Below, one piece after another: positions 42,801-48,870 of a DNA stretch of 64,000 bases. Each line of letters opens with the position of its first letter. Positions within the stretch are counted from its first letter, which is position 1. Under the pieces are notes generated by a model. That model was given only the letters and a program-made list of their open reading frames with translations. It was not told the DNA's origin and ran no database searches. The translations under genes and the position numbers were made by a program. The stretch lies in NCBI GenBank assembly GCA_026874595.1, contig CM049314.1, positions 17,166,729 through 17,230,728 of the forward strand, given 5' to 3'. Source of the stretch: Sipunculus nudus (lineage: Eukaryota; Annelida; Sipuncula; Golfingiida; Sipunculidae).

Positions 42801-45047
42801 AATGCTGACGCCCAATGCGACAATGCCTGATGGTTTCAATGTAATGCCAATATTGCCCTTCGGTCCATGTGTACATGGCAATAAAGTAGTCTCAGTATAC
42901 ACGTCGGATCAAATCCCCATCTGCATGCCTTGCCTATGGCGTATTACATGGTACCTTTTCAAGAATGTCTGTAGAATGGCTTTAAGTTTTTTTTCCCAAA
43001 GATCTCAGCATATAATATACTTAACCAAGCATTATTGTAACGGCAAACCGCAGGGAAGTAAGGGACTGCCTACATAAGTGTCCAGAGACAGAGAGGTCTG
43101 CTCGGACGAACATCGTCATGAGAGATACCGGCTTAATCAGGCAGTCGCTCCACAACCTTGTTATCCTACACGAGCCAAAATATCCTGTGAAATCGCAAGG
43201 TCATCATAACATTATAAATTATCTGGTACTGTTGACATAGCATCATTAGTAACAGTACTTGGTGCTCTAACATGCTGGAGGATTGATTTTGTTCCCTTTA
43301 TGGTTGTCATGTACCCCATCGAACCGCCGAGGCCACAGTTATCCACCAAAAACTCACATTTTCTAGGAGTGTATGAATCTGTCCCGGTGGAAACGCTTTA
43401 TGCTTACTGAAACCCAATGTAATTGCTGATCGTTGGTGAATACTGCGACTGCAAGAATTGGGAAACCAATCATCCAGTTGATATAGAATCTGGAATATAT
43501 CAGTTAAAGGACAGTACATTGTTTTGTAGCAACACACCTCCCTTGGTCCCGTTTCCTTGACTGTGCTGTGTAAGAGCCATTGACTTCCAAAGAGGTCAAA
43601 ATCCAAACACATTCCTCACTTGAGATTTAAGGCCCGTTGAGCCAGTAGACGTAATGATATGATAATATACATTTTGACATAAATTCTGTCCATTTTATCG
43701 CTTGATGGGCCTTTCTGTGCCAATCCATCATTTCCTCTGCTTTGAGGTTAATAAATGTTTCTTTTGGATTTAGTCTTATTTCTGCCATCCTCTACAACTG
43801 TCAAAAGCATCCCAAGTGTATGCATGCCAACAAGTCCTTTTTGCGTTTTGCATGAAAACTGTCTGAAAGAACTGAATAAATGGGTCACTTTCAGTTAGAA
43901 CGCTGATCGACTTTTTCACGGACCACCTTATCAAATGAACAAGCAGCAAAGAAGTGGCAGAATTGGTCAAATAGTAACGTTTATTAGAAAATTCACCACA
44001 TGGGACTGTATTTTGTGATATAAAAATGATACGAAGTGAGGTTTTATACAAAGAAATAGAGAACAATCACTCAATAAAAATGGGTAACAAATGGCCTTCT
44101 ATAGAATCACATAAACACAGTTAGACTGAATGATCTGAACAAATTTAGTGGATCGCTTATTGTCTCATTGTTTGTGCACGACAATTCATATTTGTGATAA
44201 ATCTTTTTTTTTCAAAAGATACGAAAATAAATAGGTGTAAAATATAAAAAAAATGAAAAGGACAATTCTTGTTAAAACAAATCAAGGTGTAAAGAAGAGT
44301 AAATGAATGGATCATACGATATTACAAAAGAATATGTCATCCCACATTGCAAGATTCATTGTTCATACCGCAAACATAAAATAAAGACGCGAACAAAGTA
44401 TTAAAAATCACCGGTAATAATCTTGAATATTTAATGACTGGGTGACTAGGGACTTCAAAATAAAGTATACCTTTTTCAAAATTGAAATAGTCTATCGCAG
44501 TAACACGAGGGAAGCCCTCTTGATGGCCGATTTCATAACAGAGCTGCTTTATATTTTAGCATACACCCTGACCTAAGAAAGGTGGTCTACTGTCACGCTG
44601 TGGCGTCCGGCGGGAAGGCAGAGTGGGACTTTGCTAAAGAGATGTATGACACGCACCACACGGAATATATCGGTTCCGAAAAAATCGCCCTCAAGAGTGC
44701 GCTGGCTTGCACAAGGAAGCAATGGATATTGAAAGAGTAATTACCGTAAATTACCTCTACTTAAAACCCGAATATTATCTTATTGTTTTCTCCGAATTAT
44801 TTTTTTTTTATTCAATTTCATTATATACGTTATAATATTGGAGACCTTACATTGAAAAATGTGTCATTCACTTGTAGCTACATAAACTCAGCGTTAAGAA
44901 ACAATTTACTGCCAAGTGTTGCTGGAGATATCGGGAAAAATCCAATAGGAAAAGACCTTTTATGGAATATTTTGCTGACAAAACAGATTAAGCCCACTGA
45001 AAGGTAAAACAACCTCACAAACAGACGGAATACCATGAACAAATTCA

Positions 45048-45090
<43 letters not shown>

Positions 45091-45439
45091 TTCTGATATA
45101 CTACTAATCTACTAATCATATATATACTAATAATATACTCATATATATATATATATATACTACTGCTACTAGTAATAAAGTATATAGTATATATGTATAT
45201 AATAGTATATAATAATGTATATAGATAGATAGATGGAAGTGGTATACACAGAAAGTCGGTTCACTGAAGGTGACGTCACTATAAAAGTATGCAAATACAC
45301 AGAGGGGAAGGGAATCTGGAGAAGCCGAGGGGTTAAGGCACCCGACCGAATATCGGAAGATCGTGGGTTCGATTCCAACCTTTAGAGAACCGACTTTTCT
45401 GTGTAAACCATTTCCATCAATATACAATAAACCAGCATG

Positions 45440-45495
<56 letters not shown>

Positions 45496-46448
45496 GCGTA
45501 TCCAAATCGGGTATGTGCCTTTGATAAACATTTTACGTTATATAATTCAACTGCAAACGTTTATTCATATAAAACTACAATTTTGTACTACATTACTGGT
45601 CGCCTGATTTGTATAATGTTTATTTTAACTTTCCAGAGTCTTAGATATTCTGACTGAGACATACTCCACACCAGTGGATCTACAGAAGGTGAGTCGGAGC
45701 CCTGGATTAAAGCAAGTTCATATGGATTTGAAAAAAAATCCTATCCAATAAAGCATGCAACATCAGTATTATCTTAACATTTACAGGGTTAAAGGCCAAA
45801 CAATAGATCACAAGACAAAAACCACCATGGTTGCTTATTACAAAGTGTATCACATGATAATCATTAGGTATTGAATTTACACTTTTTTTTCATACGATCA
45901 TTTACAATTACTCTCATTTGTATGATTTAAATGTTTTGGAGCACGTTATATAAAACATTTCAGTTAAAGAGAGTACCATAGCTCCATGTCATGAACTTCC
46001 TCGAAGACCTTTATCCCTTAAATCGTGTACCATTGTCGAACTAATATATATTTTTTGAGTGTTCTTGAGTCGCATTGTCTTTGCAACTATCCCTCCATAC
46101 TTTACCTATTGACTTCTGGTACATGTGTTTAGTCCATACGCAGCCCGGACGCAAAGAGCATTTACTATACACCACTGTCAAGTAGTTCTGAGTCGGTTTC
46201 ATCTTCTGTAAAACATGAATCAGTAACTAAAACAGTTTATATGTTAACATTCTAAAAGAATAGGTGTATACACCGGGATATTATTTTTTGTATTTATACA
46301 GTTTGAGGTGTACGCCGGCGTTATCAGTACTGATAAAACAGCCTCGATGTTTGACTCGGTCAAGGAGAAAATTAAGAAGAACATTGATTGGATGAACGAG
46401 AACGAGGCACCAATGAGAGAATGGCTAAAGGCGGCCAATGCTAAATAG
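4876..46448 (+). CDS. M1-family aminopeptidase N-like pseudoenzyme, 21 coding exons, 973 aa
   Basis: Spliced gene reconstructed from homology and splice phase: exons 4876-5104, 6214-6676, 7336-7491, 11137-11254, 13762-13882, 14877-15031, 16468-16581, 19375-19509, 27290-27355, 27954-28019, 30370-30545, 31745-31836, 33094-33215, 33539-33594, 35501-35654, 41322-41404, 41730-41843, 44560-44736, 44878-45003, 45637-45688, 46302-46448. All junctions are GT-AG and in phase; total 2922 nt. Order of parts: short cytoplasmic tail, membrane anchor (about 30-50), Pro-rich stalk, N-terminal domain with [11 protein letters not shown] (243-253), catalytic-like domain, GFYRVDYD (648-655), C-terminal helical domain with ETACSGG and WMENKDDNP. 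This is the length and order of animal aminopeptidase N. In active members HExxH-X18-E binds zinc; here it is H409-A-I-A-N413 with E432 in register, so the catalytic Glu and second His ligand are missing. GAMEN reads FAMES (373-377) and the active-site Tyr position is Leu495. A peptidase function is therefore unlikely; a binding or regulatory role is inference. The exact end of exon 1 is the least certain junction. Confidence 0.9.
5105..6213. other. Intron 1
   Basis: Holds a long TA tract (about 5360-5427). No recognised element otherwise. Confidence 0.6.
6214..6676 (+). CDS. Exon 2: Pro-rich stalk and start of M1 N-terminal domain
   Basis: The acceptor is TTTTATAG and the donor AAAAT|GTAAGT. 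It encodes a Thr/Pro stalk with six consecutive prolines, then [18 protein letters not shown], the classic start of the M1 N-terminal domain, and FDGHVEIW further on. The frame stays open upstream to 6045, so a longer exon is possible, but the pyrimidine-rich acceptor at 6213 is the best start. A diverged, frameshifted relic of this exon's 3' end lies at 50135-50276. Confidence 0.85.
6677..7335. other. Intron 2
   Basis: Begins with ATTGATTGAT-rich simple sequence (about 6706-6770) and continues AT-rich. Nothing else recognised. Confidence 0.6.
7336..7491 (+). CDS. Exon 3: [11 protein letters not shown] motif of the M1 N-terminal domain
   Basis: 156 nt, acceptor CGTGTAG, donor ACAG|GTTGGT. 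It encodes the most conserved N-terminal M1 signature ([18 protein letters not shown] then [11 protein letters not shown]). An orphan copy of identical length lies on the other strand at 825-980. Confidence 0.95.
8355..8605 (-). repeat. Second copy of the GGGGCGGATC family
   Basis: Shares GGTCCAGGGGGTCCGGA, TCTGCCGCAACCTTTT and GGATCTGGGGAAAG with 4093-4296, in the same order. Confidence 0.6.
10139..10780 (+). repeat. Fragment of a CCCCGCC-hairpin element with tandem core
   Basis: It starts with CCCCGCCTAAGCGGAGCGGG, then ATATAGTGATCAG and CCGT repeats, followed by three diverged units of about 170 bp keyed by ATATCTCGAAAAG and GTCTCCAGAGC. It shares the 'hairpin + ATATAG + CCGT' head with 16767-18131 but has a different core. 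The right end is not recognisable. Confidence 0.6.
11057..11136 (+). pseudogene. Decayed tandem copy of the exon 4 acceptor and 5' end
   Basis: About 80 bp immediately before exon 4 repeat it. Both copies share the GTGAC-T-run leader (from about 11042), an AG, and the run GGACGATGGTTTCGTGGCAG onwards through GATGTCTTT. After that copy 1 diverges and carries an indel. Copy 1 still ends its T-run with AAG at 11054-11056, so it is a potential competing acceptor. The 80 nt spacing is not a multiple of three, so using it would shift the frame. Confidence 0.8.
11137..11254 (+). CDS. Exon 4 of the M1-like gene
   Basis: The acceptor is TTTTTTCACAG and the donor TTTT|GTAAGT. It encodes [12 protein letters not shown] then [14 protein letters not shown], matching the M1 segment where active enzymes have a 'MSTYLxAFxVxxF' strand. 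Phase 2 in, phase 0 out. The preceding 80 bp is a tandem duplicate of this exon's 5' end. Confidence 0.93.
12345..12583. repeat. Inverted repeat, TGTACGGAATGCG arms
   Basis: The left arm TTGTACGGAATGCGAAATGC (from 12350) is mirrored by GCATTCCGCATTCCGTACAT (to about 12577). Probably a small foldback transposon in intron 4. The open frame inside it is not credible coding sequence. Confidence 0.6.
13132..13320 (+). repeat. Third copy of the GGGGCGGATC family
   Basis: Opposite orientation: CCAGGGGCGGATATAGGATT, a G-run, then TCAGATCCAGAAAGG and GGGGTCCAGGCCGGA. Confidence 0.6.
13762..13882 (+). CDS. Exon 5 of the M1-like gene
   Basis: Acceptor TTTTTCAG, donor ACAG|GTATGT. It encodes [20 protein letters not shown] and then a segment on [13 protein letters not shown], the family's stretch just before the GAMEN-bearing loop (active enzymes usually have a Pro/Leu-rich 'YP' here). 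Phase 0 in, phase 1 out. Confidence 0.92.
13883..14876. other. Intron 5
   Basis: An open frame of 134 codons (14092-14496) has no recognisable domain and is probably chance. A cluster of TGACGTCA-like words lies at 14520-14572. Confidence 0.4.
14877..15031 (+). CDS. Exon 6: degenerate GAMEN and HExxH motifs
   Basis: Acceptor TCTACAG, donor CAG|GTAAGA. The alignment is unambiguous: [16 protein letters not shown] replaces the family GAMENWGL-YRE, and [13 protein letters not shown] replaces the VVAHELAHQ core. The Glu that acts as general base is Ala410 and the second zinc-binding His is Asn413. The first His (409) and the Glu of GAMEN (376) survive. The exon is otherwise free of stops and frameshifts, so the changes are substitutions in a maintained reading frame. 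Confidence 0.95.
15045..16030 (+). repeat. About 60 bp tandem repeat in intron 6
   Basis: About 15 diverged units of the form CTACCTCAGTATG-GGACCA, CTGTTATAATCTACGTTTC, CCATAAA-CATTGTTCTA. The intron's first bases (ATCTCAACGTTTCATCATAAAACA) align with the middle of the unit, so the array reaches nearly to the exon 6 donor. Some units read CTCAGTAAGTGG, one base short of a donor. A C-run at 15176-15192 interrupts one unit. Confidence 0.85.
16468..16581 (+). CDS. Exon 7: WFGN-LVT and distal zinc-ligand Glu
   Basis: Acceptor GTTTTAG, donor ATG|GTAATT. It encodes [20 protein letters not shown], corresponding to the family WFGNLVT-WW-D-WLNEGFA. Glu432 is the third zinc ligand and lies exactly 18 residues after Asn413, so spacing is intact although the other ligands are not. 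Phase 0 on both sides. Confidence 0.95.
16767..18131 (+). mobile_element. Helitron-like non-autonomous element with about 180 bp tandem core
   Basis: The left end is a hairpin, TGCCCCCGCCAC-AAA-GTGGCCGGGGCA, then ATATAG and CCGT-rich DNA. The core has about seven tandem units of about 180 bp beginning GTACGGACTTTTTTTCGCAA. The right end has a TGCCCC...GGGGCA hairpin, then GTGTCG-TTC-CGACAC and ATCTAG before a T. Terminal hairpin plus CTAG|T and a satellite core fit the HINE/DINE-like elements and the 'pearl' elements of bivalves. No coding capacity. Confidence 0.8.
19375..19509 (+). CDS. Exon 8; ends at the donor seeding a minisatellite
   Basis: Acceptor GCTGTGCAG, donor CTCAACAAG|GTACGTC. 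It encodes the helical segment up to the active-site loop. The family has Y-x-K-G here with the transition-state Tyr; this protein reads Leu495-Asn-Lys-Gly across the exon 8/9 junction. The donor sequence is repeated about 45 times in the following 1.6 kb. Reading on past the donor meets a stop at 19585-19587. Confidence 0.93.
19510..21084 (+). repeat. 35 bp minisatellite (about 45 copies) repeating the intron 8 5' splice site
   Basis: The unit is GTAC(G/A)TCAA-AC-ATCACCATTACCTATCACAAG with variants, directly head to tail and starting at the first intron base. Each unit boundary recreates ACAAG|GTACGT, nearly the real donor AACAAG|GTACGTC. Variants alternate (GTACGTCACCACAAAT, GTACATCAAGACAAAT, GTACGTCAACACAGAT), giving higher-order periodicity in the right half. 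Because 35 is not divisible by 3, three units make a 35-codon repeat, so the open frame of 272 codons at 20314-21132 is a by-product. Confidence 0.97.
21194..24273. repeat. 3.1 kb block, copy 1 of a tandem duplication in intron 8
   Basis: It begins TATAAAATAGACTATTC and ends CACACAACCTCG, directly abutting copy 2. Near its left end it holds four ATCGAT sites within 80 bp and a solitary unit related to the 35 bp array (AGATCACCATCACCTAC, near 21391). Copy 1 has about 340 bp (about 21453-21795) absent from copy 2, and a longer TG/CA tract. Confidence 0.9.
24274..27160. repeat. 2.9 kb block, copy 2 of the tandem duplication
   Basis: Nearly co-linear with 21194-24273, with high identity. It lacks the 340 bp segment and has about 220 bp of extra sequence near 26880-27100. 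It ends with GTTCGTTCACACAACCTCA. No open coding frame is shared by the two copies. Confidence 0.9.
27290..27355 (+). CDS. Exon 9 of the M1-like gene
   Basis: 66 nt, phase 0/0. It encodes [22 protein letters not shown], matching the family 'KGA-VLRML---G---F--GL'. It follows a 7.8 kb intron filled by a minisatellite and a tandemly duplicated 3 kb block. Confidence 0.93.
27513..27620 (+). repeat. GGGGCGTCAATATAG short repeat
   Basis: AGGGGCGTCAATATAG followed by G- and C-runs. Related sequences at 22513, 25254 (both in the duplicated block) and, reversed, at 55190-55290 (TTTTGACGTCCCTGG). Confidence 0.5.
27954..28019 (+). CDS. Exon 10 of the M1-like gene
   Basis: 66 nt, phase 0/0, acceptor CCTGCTTAG, donor AAG|GTAAGT. 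It encodes [20 protein letters not shown], matching the family 'YL---AY-NA---DLW-AL'. Confidence 0.93.
28165..28770 (+). repeat. About 14-15 bp minisatellite, TGACCTTTAACGGC type, in intron 10
   Basis: About 40 degenerate units of TGACCTTTAACG followed by TCT, GCT or ATT. About 15 contain exact TGACCTTT, the reverse complement of AAAGGTCA. It begins about 150 nt after the exon 10 donor. Confidence 0.9.
29435..29650 (+). repeat. 22 bp tandem repeat (ACCAATCACATTACCGTGATTT type)
   Basis: About ten degenerate head-to-tail units in intron 10, most regular between 29540 and 29645. Confidence 0.8.
29742..30205. mobile_element. MITE with CACTGCCAAAAA terminal inverted repeats and TA flanks
   Basis: The left end reads TA-CACTGCCAAAAATAG and the right end TTTTTTTGGCAGTG-TA, about 465 bp apart. 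The interior is filled with AAGAAAATTTTCTTG-like inverted motifs, so the element can fold back along much of its length. A TA duplication and short inverted ends fit a Tc1/mariner-type non-autonomous element. Confidence 0.75.
30370..30545 (+). CDS. Exon 11: end of catalytic-like domain, start of beta-sandwich
   Basis: Acceptor CCGTTACAG, donor GATGA|GTGAGT. It encodes [18 protein letters not shown] and then [11 protein letters not shown], corresponding to the family 'W--Q-G-P-V-V' strand and the RFL segment. Phase 0 in, 2 out. Confidence 0.93.
31745..31836 (+). CDS. Exon 12; donor is copied in the following minisatellite
   Basis: Acceptor TTATTTCAG, donor GAGACAG|GTAATA. It encodes [16 protein letters not shown] then [10 protein letters not shown], matching the family 'W-VPL-Y'. 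The last 20-25 nt of the exon plus its donor resemble the 57 bp unit tandemly repeated in intron 12. Confidence 0.92.
31837..32545 (+). repeat. 57 bp minisatellite (about 12 copies) repeating the exon 12 end and donor
   Basis: Units consist of an exon-like end (ACTGAGCGAGAAACAG), donor (GTAAAATAAATAATT) and filler (CTCTACAGTCCAACGT-ACGTG). The array starts at the intron 12 donor. The unit's exon-like half resembles exon 12's own ACCGAGCGAGAGACAG. The leftmost copies are the most diverged; the middle ones are nearly identical. Confidence 0.95.
33094..33215 (+). CDS. Exon 13: GFYRVDYD motif
   Basis: Acceptor TTTTTTAAAG, donor GAG|GTGAGA. It encodes [20 protein letters not shown], the family N-GYYRVNYD--NW signature that closes the beta-sandwich before the C-terminal helical domain. 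Confidence 0.95.
33539..33594 (+). CDS. Exon 14 of the M1-like gene
   Basis: 56 nt, acceptor ATTACAG, donor TAAA|GTAAGT. It encodes [18 protein letters not shown], the family 'I---RAQLIDDAF-LA' helix. The paralog's exon at 63791-63846 is the same length. Confidence 0.92.
33860..35080 (+). repeat. Diverged tandem units in intron 14
   Basis: Four loose copies keyed by CATGTGACTGTTAC / ATTGATCATGTGACT and GGCG-CACT-CTACTG occur about 240-350 bp apart. No coding content. Confidence 0.45.
35501..35654 (+). CDS. Exon 15 of the M1-like gene
   Basis: Acceptor CGAACCAG, donor GCAG|GTGAGA. It encodes [20 protein letters not shown] then [11 protein letters not shown], the family 'A---L-YL--E--Y-PW-A' repeat helices. 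The paralog exon 63409-63562 has identical length (154 nt) and clear identity. Confidence 0.93.
36200..39735 (+). mobile_element. Repeated mobile-element complex in intron 15, with CCGT head
   Basis: The head AAGTCATCTGAGCTATAG, then GGTCCATTGTCCATC and CCGT/CTGT repeats, occurs at 36245 and again at 36586. Body segments around CATACAGTTAGATGTCC and CCAAAAATTGGGTCA recur at 36340, 36737 and 37430. CTCAGCTGAC near 36571 and TCAGCTGAGCGCCGTGACCC near 39704 look like matching inverted ends. No transposase frame was found. Confidence 0.6.
39745..41090 (+). repeat. Diverged second copy of the 37,650-39,060 segment
   Basis: Co-linear with the previous complex: ATCAGGAAATATATTT, CACCATGTCAAG, TAGGCTTCCCCTC and GTCAGAGTATTA recur in the same order about 2 kb apart. 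It is diverged, non-coding, and lies in intron 15. Confidence 0.65.
41322..41404 (+). CDS. Exon 16 of the M1-like gene
   Basis: Acceptor GTTTCAG, donor CTGC|GTAAGA. It encodes [19 protein letters not shown]. The 83 nt length equals the paralog exon at 61665-61747 (RYFMDRVLTMLYDHVGWVV). It follows a 5.7 kb intron rich in mobile-element sequence. Confidence 0.94.
41730..41843 (+). CDS. Exon 17: ETACSGG / WMENKDDNP
   Basis: Acceptor TATTACCAG, donor AACCC|GTGAGT. It encodes [20 protein letters not shown] and WMENKDDNP, matching family 'A---G---C---A---F--WM-NP---NPI'. The paralog exon (59759-59869) is one codon shorter. Confidence 0.94.
42550..44080 (-). other. Coding-like but broken sequence in intron 17 (unknown)
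   Basis: The minus strand has three stretches of 96-103 codons with balanced composition (42591-42902, 43307-43612, 43776-44066) separated by stops and frame changes. I do not recognise the protein. It could be a decayed transposon gene or a pseudogene inserted in the intron. Confidence 0.3.
44560..44736 (+). CDS. Exon 18: IHPDLR-VVYC segment
   Basis: Acceptor ATATTTTAG, donor AAAGA|GTAATT. It encodes [29 protein letters not shown] and [11 protein letters not shown], matching family 'I-P-LR--VYC-AI--GG--EWDF' and 'L--ALACT---WIL'. It is 177 nt, as is the paralog exon. Confidence 0.96.
44878..45003 (+). CDS. Exon 19 of the M1-like gene
   Basis: Acceptor ACTTGTAG, donor GAAAG|GTAAAA. It encodes [20 protein letters not shown] then [19 protein letters not shown]. 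The paralog exon (57430-57552) is one codon shorter. Confidence 0.92.
45233..45421 (+). mobile_element. 187 bp inverted-repeat element carrying a tRNA-like pol III promoter
   Basis: Terminal inverted repeats of about 31 bp: left GATGGAAGTGGTATACACAG then AAAGTCGGTTC; the right end is its reverse complement with few mismatches. Inside, on the plus strand, AAGCCGAGGGGTTAAGGC (A-box-like) is followed about 35 nt later by GGGTTCGATTCC (B-box). A weak anticodon-arm-like stem CCGA/TCGG lies between. It is not a convincing full tRNA because no acceptor stem closes it. It sits in intron 19 between two long TA tracts. Confidence 0.7.
45637..45688 (+). CDS. Exon 20 of the M1-like gene
   Basis: 52 nt, acceptor TTTCCAG, donor AAG|GTGAGT. 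It encodes [17 protein letters not shown], the helix before the final exon. The paralog exon 56517-56568 is the same length. Confidence 0.92.
46302..46448 (+). CDS. Exon 21 (last): C-terminus, TAG stop
   Basis: The acceptor is TTTATACAG. It encodes [20 protein letters not shown], then [20 protein letters not shown] and ANAK, then TAG. The family ending 'A---I-WL-------W' is intact. Beyond the stop about 40 nt stay nearly identical to coding sequence of the paralog, which has CAG in place of TAG. Confidence 0.95.
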   Translation, partial: FEVYAGVISTDKTASMFDSVKEKIKKNIDWMNENEAPMREWLKAANAK

Positions 46449-46880
46449 GTTCACGTGATCCCGCTCAGTCAAGACCAGTCTATCTCTACATGGCATAGGC
46501 TGGGAATATAGCTGTCGACTTTGAAGCAGCCCCTTAAATAGTAGATTCTTATTCTCTTGTAGACAAATGCTCAATCCTACGCTCTAAACATATATGATAG
46601 TACATGTGTGTTTGACATTATACGTTTGCCTTTACAAGTAACATCAACATCATCAGTTAACCAGTTAATGTAGTGCACAATGTGCAGTGGGTGTATACAT
46701 ATTTGTTAATTCACTTAACAATATAGGATATCAGTTTCTTGATTGTTTTTAGATTATAATTATGATATAATATGTTATAATTGTCCGAAATGATTATAGG
46801 GACGATATATTTTTAGCCATTGTATATCTCATTTTTATAACATTCCATATACTAAATAAATTTTAATAGCTGCATATATT
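46449..46880 (+). promoter_or_regulatory. 3' UTR with AATAAA poly(A) signal at 46855
   Basis: Non-coding sequence after the stop, with a canonical AATAAA at 46855-46860 in an AT-rich setting about 410 nt downstream. The first 40 nt are homologous to the paralog's C-terminal coding extension. Confidence 0.6.
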
Positions 46881-47799
46881 CTATAAGTTGTATCCTCTAA
46901 TAGTGTACTGAACAAATGGTGTGTTGTATGCATGTTGAGTTCGATTTTTCTTTTCTAGGGATGAAAATGTGAATATTTAAGAAATATTCAAATCCCAATT
47001 TCAGACTTTTTAAACATATTTCAATATGTCGCATAAAAACCATAACAAATATAAAGATTCACGTCAACCGAAGCATTTTAATTCACACTGATGAAAGACG
47101 TTCTTTTAAATTTCACCTGGAAACATTTTCGTGAAGTACACAGTCACGAAAGGCAAAGAAGTGTCAATTCTTTGATGGTACAGAAAAAAAAATGTTTACA
47201 TTTTGTTTGGGTCACAGCACAGATGCCGGTCTTCATAAGTAACTGAAAGTATTTTTAGCCCCTCAGTAAAATAAATACACAATGTTTAAGCCATTATTGT
47301 AAAATGAGAACATTTTCTCTGTATTTCATTTTACCTATGTCCAATTTCAGTTGGCTTGACAGTTGCCCCCAGTACATCTGGACACGCCTTCAAGATAATA
47401 GGTTGAAAGGAACATTATCAACATTTTATCACAAACACTCAAAGTCAAAAATGCGAGTCTCTAGAGTTAACCGTCTGTCCCATTGATGACACCATATAAA
47501 AGTTATGCATATATATCGAGAATATTAAAAAGAGGCAAAATCCTGCTTAAAATTATGACGAGTTTATATACAATCGATATGATATATATTTGGTGTTTGC
47601 TTAAATTAGATCATATATACATATAGCGGTACAGTACTATGACAATTAACTTAAATATTATTTAACTATTTTCAAAAATTCTCAATGCCAACTGAAATCA
47701 ACAACAATCCATTAGTCAATCACCGTCAAAGATGTGATCAGAATAGTGTATCTACTATTGCCTGTGTGATTGAAATATTTTCATCAGCTTAATAGTTGA

Positions 47800-48870
47800 A
47801 ACAAGAGAACCAAGGATCATTACGCTCAGGTGTATTTAACAGCTAACGCATGTAGCCCTTAAATAATATTTTCCAGAAGATTTTATCAGGAACTCCTTGT
47901 ATACTAAGTTAGAAGTTTCTATGTCAAACTGTTAAAACTGGTGTCAATCTGACTTATGGGGACACAAATAATGGATGTCCAAGGAGACCTTACAATAGCC
48001 GTCCTTTACATTAAGAAATACATTTCTACATCCAACAGTTAAGATTTGTGTCTTGCCTGACTTTCTTGGTGCTTACAATTAGGTTTTCTGTTCGTAGCTC
48101 ATAGAATATAGGTTACAATGACCTAATTTTATGATTCAAAGGATACCGACCATAGACCTCACAGGATGTCATCTTAGAAGGTTCCATGTCCAACATTAAC
48201 GTTTTGTGCCCTGCCTCACTGATTAGGTGCTCATAATCATATTTTTGGTCAGTCGCTTGCAGAATATAGGTCCCCAGGACCTAGTTTCAGGTTTCTCAGG
48301 ATATTTTCCCAGAACCTGATTGGATGTTGTTAGAAGATTCTACATCTTACGGTTACATTTGTGCCAAGTCTGACTCTCTTGGTGCTCAAAATTATGTTGT
48401 TGTCCAATAACTGGCAGAATATAGGATACCATGCCTAATTTCATGTTTTCAAATAGATTTGCCCAAGACTTCCCTGGATATTACGTTAGAAGATTCTAAG
48501 GCTAACAGATACAAAATTTTGCGCTGTCTTACTGTTTGGGTGCATAAAATCATATTATTGGCCAGTCGCTCGCAGAATATAGGTCATCAGAACATCAGGT
48601 TTAAGATTTGGAAGACAATGTGCCTGGAACCTCCTTGGATGTTGCGTTAGAAAAAATTTAGGCCAAATTAATACAATTTGTGCTCCGGCTGACTCTCTAA
48701 ATCATGTTTTTGGTCCGAAGCTCGCAGAATACAGGTCACCGTGACCAAATTTCAGGTTTCCAAGAAGATTTGCCCAGGACCTCCCTAGATGTTTCTGTTT
48801 GAAGTTCCTATGTCAAATGGTTACGGTTTGTGCTCTGTTAACGCCCGGACTACTCCATTTGAAGGTCTCA
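47800..48870 (+). repeat. About 165 bp tandem repeat downstream of the first gene
   Basis: About seven diverged units keyed by TTGGTGCTCA-AATCAT, GCAGAATATAGGT and CCTTGGATGTT-GTTAGAAG. A related fragment lies at 62560-62800 (CAGAGAATATAGGTCACAGT). Confidence 0.8.

Noticed and set aside
42625-43077. 150-codon plus-strand open frame in intron 17
   Set aside because: No family resemblance; overlaps equally open antisense frames and is not needed for the M1 gene model.
45310-45390. Functional tRNA gene
   Set aside because: A- and B-box-like sequences are present, but no 7 bp acceptor stem closes the structure and the anticodon stem is weak; it lies in an inverted-repeat element.
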